A DNA stretch of 15,045 bases from JANQPX01 sp051010395 (GTDB taxonomy: Bacteria; Pseudomonadota; Alphaproteobacteria; Geminicoccales; Geminicoccaceae): assembly GCA_051010395.1 (NCBI GenBank), contig JBPCVQ010000460.1, forward strand, positions 1-15,045. The letters are read 5' to 3'. The notes under the pieces are model-generated. The model ran no database searches. It was not told the DNA's origin and saw nothing but the letters and a program-made list of their open reading frames with translations. The position numbers and the translations under genes were made by a program. Each line of letters opens with the position of its first letter. Positions within the stretch are counted from its first letter, which is position 1. Of this stretch, positions 7,352 to 14,310 are shown piece by piece.

Positions 7352-7922
7352 TCGACTCGCAGTGGGCTTTCTGCCCGCGCCAGGCATCGATGATGATCTG
7401 AGCCTCTTTCAGCGAATAGAAAATCTCTCCATCAAGCAACTCGTCTCACAACCGGGCATTGAAGCTCTCCACGTAGCCGTTCTCCCAGGGACTTCCTGGC
7501 TCGATGAAGGCGGTCTTGGCACCGACCCAGGCTCGAACCGCTTCGGCAAGCAGGACTTTCGCTATGCGGCGGACGAGGATGTCTACATCTGCATTGCGGG
7601 CAATCGGAGCGTAGGTCGCCCCTTTTCAGCCTCAAAAATCGATCAGCCGGCCCAGATCCCTCGATCTGACGGCGTGAGAGCCATGCCGTGCCATGAAACA
7701 GGAAAATCGGCCAAGCTATCCAACCAACACCGAAACCGGTGATCCCCAGCTTGGCACTAAAAATAGCGCACTTCTGAAACGTCTCTGCACGGCCAAGACC
7801 AGATGGCGCCACACCACCTTGAGCTGCAACTTGCGGTCGGCTGCAATCCAGCGCGCAGGCCTCACAACCCGCCTGCCGATCATGCCGGATGCCCAGTAGC
7901 TAGCGTTGACAATGTAACAAGT
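7352..7922. other. Gene-free region with insertion-sequence debris
   Basis: This 571-base region between convergent genes has no intact gene. Its left part holds a minus-strand transposase remnant (7371-7547). The rest, 7548-7922, has broken frames in both directions and no protein I recognise; it may be further decayed mobile DNA. No terminator with a T tract is evident for either flanking gene. Confidence 0.6.
7371..7547 (-). mobile_element. Decayed fragment of IS3-family transposase (OrfB, integrase core)
   Basis: The minus strand encodes the C-terminal end of the DDE integrase core: AEAVRAWVGAKTAFIEPG, then SPWENGYVESFNARL, a TGA stop at 7446-7448, then DELLDGEIFYSLKEAQIIID. SPWENGY.ESFN.R..DELL is diagnostic of IS3-family OrfB proteins; the E of ESFN is the last catalytic acid. 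The stop replaces an arginine (CGA to TGA). The first two catalytic aspartates, OrfA and the terminal inverted repeats are not found; homology fades above 7547 and below 7371. It is a dead relic. Confidence 0.85.
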
Positions 7923-8600
7923 TCAGGGCATGCGCCCTGCTGCATCCGCCTTGCCGACCTCAGCAACAAAATGCTCGAGTTTCTCGGCGTCGAGACGACC
8001 GTCGCTTCGCACACCGGTGCAAATATCGACCCCAAACGGCCGGACCTTTCTAATCGCCTCATCGACATTCTCGGGTTTGAGACCACCTGCCAGAATAACC
8101 GGGCAAGGACAGGCTTCGACGATCGCTCGACTGATTTCCCAATCATGGGTGCGCCCTGTGCCGCCAAGTTCCTTCACCGCCACCGCCGGACGGCCTGAGT
8201 CCAAAATGATCGCATCCGCAAGCTTCGCGGCAGCCATTGCCGTCTCGACAGTTTCAGGCCCTTCGACATGAATGACCTGGACAAGACGGCGGCTCGGCAG
8301 CGCCGCCCGGATGATGGGATAGACATCCGCTTCCACCCGATCGACGATTTGGATGGTGTCGGCGCGGCAGCGGCGGGCGTGGTGCACGATCGCGTCGGAT
8401 GCCGTCTCGCTGGTCAGGAGGAAGGTGGCGACCGGCGGCGGCACACTATCGACAATCGCTGAGATCAAGTCGTCGTCGATCACGCCCGGCCCACTTGGCA
8501 TGCGGCCGACAAGACCGAGGCCGTCGACGCCATGATTCATCGCCAACGCCGCTTCTTCGAGGGAGCTGATGCAGCAGATCTTGATACGCGTTCTTCTCAT
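7923..8600 (-). CDS. TrpF-like phosphoribosylanthranilate isomerase paralogue
   Basis: A 225-residue TIM-barrel protein of the phosphoribosylanthranilate isomerase family. TrpF carries out an Amadori rearrangement in tryptophan synthesis using a Cys and an Asp. Both have counterparts here: C9 in IKICC and D134 in IILDSG. Phosphate-binding segments are also recognisable: GGTG (146-149) before DW, LAGGLKPENV (170-179) and VDICTGV (191-197). The segment after the first strand (GLVGRMPSGPG) differs from ordinary TrpF, where an SPR motif is usual. The ATG at 8600 has GAGG five bases upstream; the adjacent ATG at 8603 is possible. It starts seven bases after the stop of the GH63 gene, so the two are almost surely cotranscribed. 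No other trp gene is present, so a role in another sugar-phosphate isomerisation is more likely, but that is inference. Confidence 0.85.
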   Translation of the reverse strand: MRRTRIKICCISSLEEAALAMNHGVDGLGLVGRMPSGPGVIDDDLISAIVDSVPPPVATFLLTSETASDAIVHHARRCRADTIQIVDRVEADVYPIIRAALPSRRLVQVIHVEGPETVETAMAAAKLADAIILDSGRPAVAVKELGGTGRTHDWEISRAIVEACPCPVILAGGLKPENVDEAIRKVRPFGVDICTGVRSDGRLDAEKLEHFVAEVGKADAAGRMP

Positions 8601-8607
8601 CATGGCC

Positions 8608-9903
8608 TCAAGCAGCTTTCGTCCGATCCCAACCGGGACCGGCCCAGGCGAGCCACATCGCGGCGGTCCAGGAAAAATCCCCGCCACCGCAGCCTTCGCC
8701 GGTCTCTGGGTGGAAATATTCGTAAAAACCCTGAGCTTCGATCAGCCGGCGGCTGTCGCTCCTGATACGTTCGGCGAGGGCAATGTGACCAGCTTCCGCA
8801 AGTCCGCGCGAAATCATGTAGTTCATGATCATCCAGACCGGCCCCAGCCAGTAGCGCTTCGGTTCGAATCTCGGGTGCTCCGGATCGAGACTGGGAAAGG
8901 CATAGTCGACCTTGCTCGCGATGCGCGTCAGATGCTCGACCATCACCGCTCGCTGCTCAGCTGAACCTGCGTCCGCATAAAATACCAGTGCCGAGGCTGA
9001 CGTGATCGCGCCGGAAAAATCGCCGGACCTCAGATCGCGCGCGCAAAAGGCCGACATACGCTCGCTCCACAGCCTCTCCGTACCGGCCTCGCTCAGCTTC
9101 AGCCACCCGCGAATCTCGTCCGCCTCGGCGTCCTTGCCGAAACGCTCGGCCAGCGCCAGGAGATCCCGGTCGGCACGCATGAGGATGAACTGGATGCCGG
9201 GATCGGCTACGAGGAATGGGCCGTTCCTGGCAATATTTTCATGGTTCCAGCCGCAATCCCGACCGAACTTCACAAGCGTGAGGTAACGATCATACTGCGC
9301 CTGTTTCGGACGCTCCTCGGCATCGATGTGATTGGTATCCCGCCGCTGGTAGCGGCCGAGGTCCGGCGCCACCTCGACCCTCATCAGCGCATCGTCCCAG
9401 TCAGCGCTGTTGTCGCGGCCGGACTCCCAGGGATGGACGATGCCGATCACGCCCATTCGTTCGGGATCGCGCTCACGGTGAAACCAACGGTGATAGGCCA
9501 TGATGTTGTCAAAGAGGACGCGGCCGCGGCGCTCGCCGTCCTCGCCGCCCGCATCCACCAATTCGCGCACCACGGATGCGGCGACCGGCGGCTGGGAGTG
9601 GCCGGATGACGGCATGGCGTTCTTGCCAGCCTGCCAAACGGAGGGGCCTGGGAAATAATCGGGATCGTCCCGGCGAAACAGAATGTGCGGCACCATGCCG
9701 TCATCCCACTGTCCCTCGAACAGCATCTCGATCTCACGCCAGGCGCGCTCAATGTCGAAGGTCATGAAACCGAGCGCCACGAAGGCGCTATCCCAGTTCC
9801 ACTGATAGGGATAGAGCCGCGAGGTGGGAACGGTGAACCCGCCCCGATCATTGGCCTTCAATATATCGATCGCCTGACGATCGTGTTCCGCCTGCACGTC
9901 CAT
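8608..9903 (-). CDS. GH63-like glycoside hydrolase (glucosylglycerate/mannosylglycerate hydrolase-like)
   Basis: A 431-residue (alpha/alpha)6-barrel hydrolase without signal peptide, hence cytoplasmic. The opening PYQWNWDSAF (32-41), the central WESGRDNSADWD (159-170) and the C-terminal YEYFHPETGEGCGGGDFSWT (394-412 region) match the GH63 group that includes mannosylglycerate and glucosylglycerate hydrolases. In that group an aspartate of the WESG.DNS block and a glutamate near the C-terminus do the catalysis; here D164 or D168 and E395 or E403 are candidates. It would release glucose or mannose from a small alpha-glycoside. The ATG at 9903 has a G-rich stretch only two or three bases upstream and GGTGA further away, so initiation may be weak. 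It heads a two-gene unit with the TrpF-like gene, and a GntR-type palindrome lies 30-42 bases upstream. The exact substrate is not fixed by the sequence. Confidence 0.85.
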   Translation of the reverse strand: MDVQAEHDRQAIDILKANDRGGFTVPTSRLYPYQWNWDSAFVALGFMTFDIERAWREIEMLFEGQWDDGMVPHILFRRDDPDYFPGPSVWQAGKNAMPSSGHSQPPVAASVVRELVDAGGEDGERRGRVLFDNIMAYHRWFHRERDPERMGVIGIVHPWESGRDNSADWDDALMRVEVAPDLGRYQRRDTNHIDAEERPKQAQYDRYLTLVKFGRDCGWNHENIARNGPFLVADPGIQFILMRADRDLLALAERFGKDAEADEIRGWLKLSEAGTERLWSERMSAFCARDLRSGDFSGAITSASALVFYADAGSAEQRAVMVEHLTRIASKVDYAFPSLDPEHPRFEPKRYWLGPVWMIMNYMISRGLAEAGHIALAERIRSDSRRLIEAQGFYEYFHPETGEGCGGGDFSWTAAMWLAWAGPGWDRTKAA

Positions 9904-9932
9904 TACCCCCGCATTTCACCGATCATCAGCTC

Positions 9933-9945
9933 GTGGTGTGACCAC
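9933..9945. promoter_or_regulatory. GntR/FadR-type operator candidate
   Basis: GTGGT-GTG-ACCAC is a perfect inverted repeat that fits the TNGTNNNACNA consensus of FadR-subfamily GntR regulators. It lies 30-42 bases upstream of the GH63 start, where a bound repressor would block initiation. No GntR gene is in the window, so the regulator is unknown. Confidence 0.4.
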
Positions 9946-10069
9946 CTCATTTGTTGCGGCGCATGTGCCGAAAGCACCAAGAGATCCGAGGGATTGCGAT
10001 CTTCGCTCGGGAGCCCTTCGTATCGAACATACCCCTAGGTGGCAGATTTCGACGTTCGATCCGGTCGGC

Positions 10070-10085
10070 TTAACCCGTCGCTAAC
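10070..10085. promoter_or_regulatory. CtrA-like box (one mismatch)
   Basis: TTAA, seven bases, then CTAAC; the consensus for the alphaproteobacterial cell-cycle regulator CtrA is TTAA-N7-TTAAC. It lies 123 bases from the better box at 10208 and about 170 bases upstream of the GH63 gene. Confidence 0.35.
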
Positions 10086-10207
10086 TTCATTGCAGCAAAA
10101 AATTTTCCTGGTCCATGGGATCCTGGGCATCCGAGCCGTACTTCTATTTGCCGGCGGGCGGATTCCCAGGGTCGCATGGACCAAGCCTTGACCATGGCTT
10201 TGGCAGG

Positions 10208-10223
10208 TTAAGAAGCAGTTAAC
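10208..10223. promoter_or_regulatory. CtrA box (perfect consensus)
   Basis: TTAA-GAAGCAG-TTAAC matches the CtrA consensus exactly, including the spacing. It lies 305 bases upstream of the GH63 start, far for direct control of that gene, and may serve an unannotated transcript in this intergenic region. Confidence 0.45.
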
Positions 10224-10489
10224 GGGTTACGGAAAAAATCCAACGCGCTCGGACACGCTCCAATTCCACCCGTCTTCATGCGGAGCCCGGCTGTTTATGA
10301 ACCGGTATGGGGCCAAATCATCGCGTCTGCGCACAAAATCTCTACACGTGTCAGGCATCGCAATCCTACTTCCGCACCCTATTCGAAAGGAACCCAAAAT
10401 CAGGACACAAACGATCGACTTACAGCAAGGCAAGGAGAACACACGCCCCGACAACACCACCGCCAATTCCACGCTATGGGCCGCGCCCA

Positions 10490-12301
10490 TTATTCGGCGG
10501 CGAGCTGGTCGCCGACGTTGAACTGCAGCTCGGCGAGCCGGGCATAGAGACCGCCCTGCTCGATCAGTTCATGATGGCTGCCGGTGGCGACCACCCTGCC
10601 CTCGTCCAGGACGACGATGCGATCGGCATTCAGGACGGTGGCCAGACGATGAGCGATCACGAGGCTGGAGCGACCTTCGCGCAGGCGCTCCAGCGCATCT
10701 TGCACGAGGCGCTCACTCTCGGCATCGAGAGAACTTGTCGCCTCATCCAGGAGAAGCAGCGCCGGATCACGCAGGACCGCGCGGGCGATCGCGATACGTT
10801 GACGCTGGCCACCTGAGAGGCGAACGCCTTTCTCGCCGAGAAACGTATCGAAGCCGTCCGGCAGCTTTTCCAGGAACTCGGTAGCGGCTGCGGCCTCAGC
10901 GGCAGCCTTCACTTCCTCGTCACCGGCGTCCGGCCGGCCGTAACGGATATTATCCCAGGCATTGGCCGAAAAGATCATCGGCTCCTGCGGCACCAGCCCA
11001 ATCTTCTCACGAAGGTGGACAGGGTCCACTGCCTTTAGATTGACATCGTCAAATGTCAGGCTTCCCACCTCGGGATCGTAAAAGCGCATGAGGAGTTGAA
11101 AGATCGTTGTCTTACCCGCTCCCGACGGGCCGACAAGTGCGACCGTCTCGCCAGGCGCCACATCCAGCGAAAGCCCGGAAATCACCTTTTTGGCCGGATC
11201 CAGCGGATAGGAGAAATCGACCGCTTTCAGGCTGACGGCACCCTTGGCGGGGCTGGCAAGCGCCTTAGGCTCGGCTGGCGCGCTGATCAGGGGCTTGGTG
11301 TCGAGAAGCTCGAACAGGCGTTCGGTGGCGCCAGCCGCCCGCTGCAGATCGCCCATGATCTCGGCAAGACCGCCTGCGGCACTGGCAACGACCGAGGCGT
11401 AGAAGACGAAAGACGCCAGCTCACCGCCGGTGATGGTCCCGGCCAGCACATCATGCCCGCCGATCCAGAGCACGACGACGATCGCCCCGAAAACCAGGCT
11501 GATCACCACAGCCGCAAGCAAGGAGCGGGCCCGCGCATAGCCGACCGCAGCACCAAACGCACCTTCGGTCAACCGATGGAACGCGGTGCGTTCCCGCGCT
11601 TCCTGGGCGAAAGCCTGCACCGTTTGGACAGCATTCAGCGTTTCCTCACCATGACCTGAAAGATCGCCGACCCGGTCCTGCGCCGTCCGCGACAGCATAC
11701 GCACTTTTCGCCCGATCACCACGATGGGCACCACCACCAGGGGCACCACCACCAGGATCAGGAGCGTCAGCTTGAGGTTGGTGATGAACAGAAGCACCAG
11801 GCCGCCGACCAGCAGCAGGACGTTGCGAAGGGCCTGGGAGAGGGACGAGCTGATCACGCTTTGCACCACGGAGGTGTCGGCGGTCAGGCGGGAAAGGACT
11901 TCGCCGGTGCGCGTCACCTCGAAAAAGCTCGGTGACAGACTGACGACATGGCCGTAGACGTCTTTTCGAAGGTCCGCGACCAGCCTCTCGCCGAGCCAGG
12001 TCACGAGATAAGCCCGCGCAAAGGTCGCGAGCGCCAAAATCACCACCACCAGCAAGGCGGCCTTGAGCGCATGGTCGAGGGCAGCTGCCTCGCCTTGTCC
12101 GAACGCGCCGTCGATCAGGTAGCGAAAGCCAGCGCCGAAGGCGAGCACCGCCGTCGCCGCGAGCACCAAAGCGACCAACGTGGAAGCGACCTGCAGCCGA
12201 TAGGGCTTGAGATAACGCCCGAGCCTGCCAAGTTCCTTGAGATTGCGACTGCCGGTACGCTTGCCATCTTCCTTCGACATCGACCTTCGGGCACCTTCCA
12301 T
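10490..12301 (-). CDS. ABC exporter, fused permease and ATP-binding protein (MsbA-like)
   Basis: A 603-residue half-transporter: residues 30-330 form a six-helix exporter membrane domain and residues 355-595 the ATPase, as in MsbA-type homodimers. The ATPase has Walker A GPSGAGKTT (391-399), Q-loop Q439 in VPQEP, signature LSGGQ (495-499), Walker B LLLLDE (515-520) with the catalytic E520, and H-loop H551 in IAHRLAT, so it should be active. It lies in the inner membrane and probably exports a lipid or hydrophobic compound; the substrate cannot be read from the sequence. Two starts compete: ATG 12301 with AAAGG eight bases upstream, and ATG 12280 with GAAGG three bases upstream, giving MSKEDGKR as N-terminus. 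It is divergent from the L31-L36 operon across 200 bases. Confidence 0.93.
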   Translation of the reverse strand: MEGARRSMSKEDGKRTGSRNLKELGRLGRYLKPYRLQVASTLVALVLAATAVLAFGAGFRYLIDGAFGQGEAAALDHALKAALLVVVILALATFARAYLVTWLGERLVADLRKDVYGHVVSLSPSFFEVTRTGEVLSRLTADTSVVQSVISSSLSQALRNVLLLVGGLVLLFITNLKLTLLILVVVPLVVVPIVVIGRKVRMLSRTAQDRVGDLSGHGEETLNAVQTVQAFAQEARERTAFHRLTEGAFGAAVGYARARSLLAAVVISLVFGAIVVVLWIGGHDVLAGTITGGELASFVFYASVVASAAGGLAEIMGDLQRAAGATERLFELLDTKPLISAPAEPKALASPAKGAVSLKAVDFSYPLDPAKKVISGLSLDVAPGETVALVGPSGAGKTTIFQLLMRFYDPEVGSLTFDDVNLKAVDPVHLREKIGLVPQEPMIFSANAWDNIRYGRPDAGDEEVKAAAEAAAATEFLEKLPDGFDTFLGEKGVRLSGGQRQRIAIARAVLRDPALLLLDEATSSLDAESERLVQDALERLREGRSSLVIAHRLATVLNADRIVVLDEGRVVATGSHHELIEQGGLYARLAELQFNVGDQLAAE

Positions 12302-12445
12302 AAAAAAAGCCTTTACTTCGTTAAGAGTTCGACCGGGCGGAACAATGACATCATCTGTCCCTCATTCTGCCAGACCGCCATCCTCACCAACGGGCAAACT
12401 TGCCAATTCTTCCAGAAACGACACGGCAAAAACGCCCAATGCCCC

Positions 12446-12474
12446 TTGCGAGGCCCGGTTCCATTGGCTATATA
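12446..12474 (+). promoter_or_regulatory. Candidate promoter of the L31-L36 operon
   Basis: TTGCGA (12446-12451) and TATATA (12469-12474) are spaced by 17 bases. Transcription would begin near 12481, leaving a leader of about 20 bases with AAGGAG at 12489-12494. I see no Zur-like palindrome around it. Confidence 0.5.
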
Positions 12475-12501
12475 CCGCCGATCGCACCAAGGAGAAAGCG
12501 G

Positions 12502-12732
12502 GTGAAGAAGGATATTCATCCTGACTATCATGATATCACGGTCGTCATGACCGATGGTTCGACGTTCGAAACGCGCTCGACCTATGGCGAGCCGGGTGGA
12601 ACGCTTACGCTCGACATCGACCCGCTCGTCCATCCTGCATGGACCGGTGATCGCTCGCGCCTTCTGGAGCGCGGTGGTCAGGTCGACAAGTTCAACAAGC
12701 GTTTCCAGAGCTTCCGCCGCAAGAAAAGCTGA
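12502..12732 (+). CDS. rpmE: 50S ribosomal protein L31
   Basis: A 76-residue protein starting KKDIHPDYH, with MTDGSTFETRSTYG, the invariant HPAWTG (44-49) and GGQVDKFNKRF (58-68), all typical of L31. It lies in the intersubunit region of the 50S subunit. It contains no cysteine, so it is the zinc-free form. The start is GTG at 12502: AAGGAG lies seven bases upstream and the protein begins exactly at the conserved N-terminus. The longer open frame upstream has no homology. The L36 gene follows after 11 bases, sharing promoter and terminator. Confidence 0.95.
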   Translation: MKKDIHPDYHDITVVMTDGSTFETRSTYGEPGGTLTLDIDPLVHPAWTGDRSRLLERGGQVDKFNKRFQSFRRKKS

Positions 12733-12743
12733 GGGCCGACATC

Positions 12744-12869
12744 ATGAAAATCAGAAATTCCCTGAAATCGGCCAAGAAGCGCGACAAGAACTGCCGCATC
12801 GTTCGCCGCAAGGGCCGTGTCTACGTCATCAACAAAACCAACCCCCGCATGAAAACCCGACAAGGGTAA
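12744..12869 (+). CDS. rpmJ: 50S ribosomal protein L36 (YkgO/type B form)
   Basis: A 41-residue basic protein, MKIRNSLKSAKKRDKNCRIV followed by RRKGRVYVINKTNPRMKTRQG, clearly L36 of the YkgO-like branch. It binds 23S rRNA in the large subunit. Only one cysteine (C17) remains, so it does not hold the four-ligand zinc ribbon of classical L36. GAGGG, partly made of the stop codon of the L31 gene, lies eight bases before the ATG, pointing to coupled translation. The pairing with L31 mirrors the ykgM-ykgO arrangement of E. coli. Confidence 0.95.
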   Translation: MKIRNSLKSAKKRDKNCRIVRRKGRVYVINKTNPRMKTRQG

Positions 12870-12901
12870 TTTTTGGGACATGCCTCGATCGAGGTTGGGT
12901 G

Positions 12902-12929
12902 AAGGCGGTGTTTTGGCACCGCCTTTTTT
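12902..12929 (+). terminator. Rho-independent terminator of the L31-L36 operon
   Basis: GGCGGTG (12904-12910) pairs with CACCGCC (12917-12923) around the loop TTTTGG, followed by six T residues; the AA before the stem extends it into the T tract. It is the strongest terminator in the window, 33 bases after the L36 stop. Confidence 0.95.
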
Positions 12930-12949
12930 GATGGGCTAGGTCCTATGGC

Positions 12950-14016
12950 TCACCGCAGCTTGATCCTTGCAGGCACCTTCGCGGATACCCCTGCCGGTTT
13001 GAAAAAGCCCTTGAGTTCGCCATTTTCATCCAGTGAGAAACTGCCGAGATCCTGACCATAGGCTATCTCGACAGTGGTCCCATTGATGTCGATGAAATAA
13101 TTCTTACAGAGACTCTGAGCTTTGCCGCGTAGACGATCGCATCTTGAAAGGCTCCACTATTAAATATGCGAAGCGTACGATGGGATTCGTGCGATGTGTC
13201 GTTGGGTTTAACAATATTCATATGGTGTATCAGCAATCTGAACTGACTCTCCGAAATAACGCGCTGCCGTTTTCACATCCACGAGCACCGAGTCTCGCCA
13301 GATGCCGAAGAACTTGCTGACGACCAGGTGGTGTTCCAGCCACTCCTCTCCGACCAGATACGGAATGCTGTCCTCGTTAACGAGATTTTTGAAGTTCTTG
13401 TCCATCTCTGTCAGATAGTCGTTGCTCACTCTCAGTTGCCGCCCCTGCTCTGAATGCACTAAGTCTGCGATGAACTGGAGACGATCGGCATCTGGTGTGC
13501 CGATAGAGGGGGAGGCGATGAGCACCAGCCCCACGGCCTTATCCGCGAAATCCTCGGTCTTTCGAATGAGCATGTCGCGCACCACGATGCCGCCGGCACT
13601 GTGGGCGATGAACAGGATGTTGGATTTATCGAGTACCGATGTGCTCGCCAGCGCGATCTTGTCCTTCAAGGCAAGGTGGAGCGCGTTGGCAGCATCGCGA
13701 AAGTCGTAGTTGTGGCTATCGAAGCCCGTATGAAAGCCACCGAGGAAGATTGCGCTCGCGGAAAACGTCTCGTCGCGAAGCACCAGTTCCGGCCAATAAG
13801 CATCGTCCTCAACGCCGTTTCTTCATGGAACCAAGCCCCGCGGCTGTCCGAGCCGAGCCCATGGACGAAAACGATGACCGTATCGGCAGCGTCATCATGT
13901 GCGTACCAGATATTGTTTTCGCCGGCTGGTGGTCGGCTATCAGCAGCGAAGCCTGTTAGGGGCGCAGCGACAAGAGTTAGAGCGGTCAGACACGGAACCA
14001 GGATTGCAGCGATCAT
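12950..14016 (-). pseudogene. Exported SERAC1-like alpha/beta hydrolase, broken by three frameshifts
   Basis: Three overlapping minus-strand frames join into one protein of about 355 residues if three single-base changes are undone. A signal peptide starts at ATG 14016 (MIAAILVPCLTALTLVAAPL) and ends near GFAA. Next come VIVFVHGLGSD (oxyanion strand) and AWFHEE. Adding one base at the TTT of 13818-13820 restores ENGVEDDAYWPELVLRDE. The nucleophile elbow HSAGG follows. Removing one base at 13224-13225 turns the early stop after IADTPYEYC into IADTHMNIVKP, which supplies the likely catalytic His. Adding one base at 13121-13123 turns AAKLRVSV into AAKAQSLCKNYFIDINGTTV, ending at 12950. The SERAC1-like assignment rests on the H..IVKP and nucleophile motifs. 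Without repair the triad is split, so the gene is probably dead; sequencing error is the alternative. Confidence 0.75.
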
Positions 14017-14124
14017 AGGGAAATCCGAAGCTGAAATCGAAAGCGGCCCATGACTACCGGTCACCGCTCGGAAGTTCAACCGAAAGAACCGCAGCCTTTC
14101 CGCCACTCCTGTACATGTCGGCGG

Positions 14125-14139
14125 TTAATGAAGCCTTAC
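14125..14139. promoter_or_regulatory. CtrA-like box (one mismatch)
   Basis: TTAA-TGAAGCC-TTAC has the CtrA spacing with one mismatch (TTACC for TTAAC). It lies 109 bases upstream of the hydrolase start, next to an AT-rich stretch. Confidence 0.3.
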
Positions 14140-14240
14140 CCGGTTATAAAAAATTAATCATGTTCGTCTCATAGCCGTGAAGGTTTTGATGGCATTATGG
14201 TCAGCATGGAAAGACAGAGAAACATCCCGGCCTTCAGGGC

Positions 14241-14276
14241 CCCCTTTAAGAAAGACGCCCGTGACGAGCACGGGCG
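14241..14276 (-). terminator. Terminator of the cysteine protease gene
   Basis: A perfect 8-base stem, CGCCCGTG (14256-14263) with CACGGGCG (14269-14276), closes a five-base loop. On the minus strand it is followed by TCTTTCTT. It begins 35 bases after the stop codon of the protease gene, the expected place. Confidence 0.8.
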
Positions 14277-14310
14277 CAAGTTGGGGTAACCTCAGGGGTA
14301 ACGGGGGTGT

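Larger units (their letters stand above)
9904..10489. other. Long intergenic region with regulatory motifs
   Basis: This 586-base region separates the start of the GH63 gene from the stop of the ABC exporter, both on the minus strand. It contains a GntR-type palindrome (9933-9945) and two CtrA-like boxes (10070-10085 and 10208-10223). Between and overlapping the boxes is a 35-codon plus-strand frame (10115-10222) with no convincing ribosome site. The part from 10230 to 10489 holds only weak frames on both strands and nothing I recognise. Confidence 0.6.
14017..14310. other. Intergenic region upstream of the broken hydrolase
   Basis: No gene is seen. A CtrA-like box lies at 14125-14139 and TATAAC (minus strand, around 14143-14148) could be a -10 element for the hydrolase. 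The right part holds the terminator of the protease gene (14241-14276). A run of G-rich direct repeats, GGGGTAAC, occurs twice at 14283-14301. Confidence 0.5.

Noticed and set aside
7432..7812. A 126-codon minus-strand frame in the insertion-sequence debris
   Set aside because: The transposase homology lies in a different frame here; this one has no recognisable protein and is probably incidental.
8861..8874. GGTTCGAATCTCGG, resembling a tRNA T-arm loop
   Set aside because: No matching acceptor, D or anticodon arms are nearby, and the bases encode the GH63 hydrolase.
10227..10490. An 87-codon minus-strand frame downstream of the ABC exporter
   Set aside because: No family motif and no convincing ribosome site; composition unlike neighbouring genes.
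12302..12501. Zur operator for the L31-L36 pair
   Set aside because: No palindrome resembling the Zur box was seen in the 200-base divergent region.
13208..13783. The middle hydrolase frame as a complete stand-alone gene
   Set aside because: Its apparent start falls inside the hydrolase fold after the oxyanion strand, and the catalytic His region continues in the next frame; it is a fragment of one broken gene.
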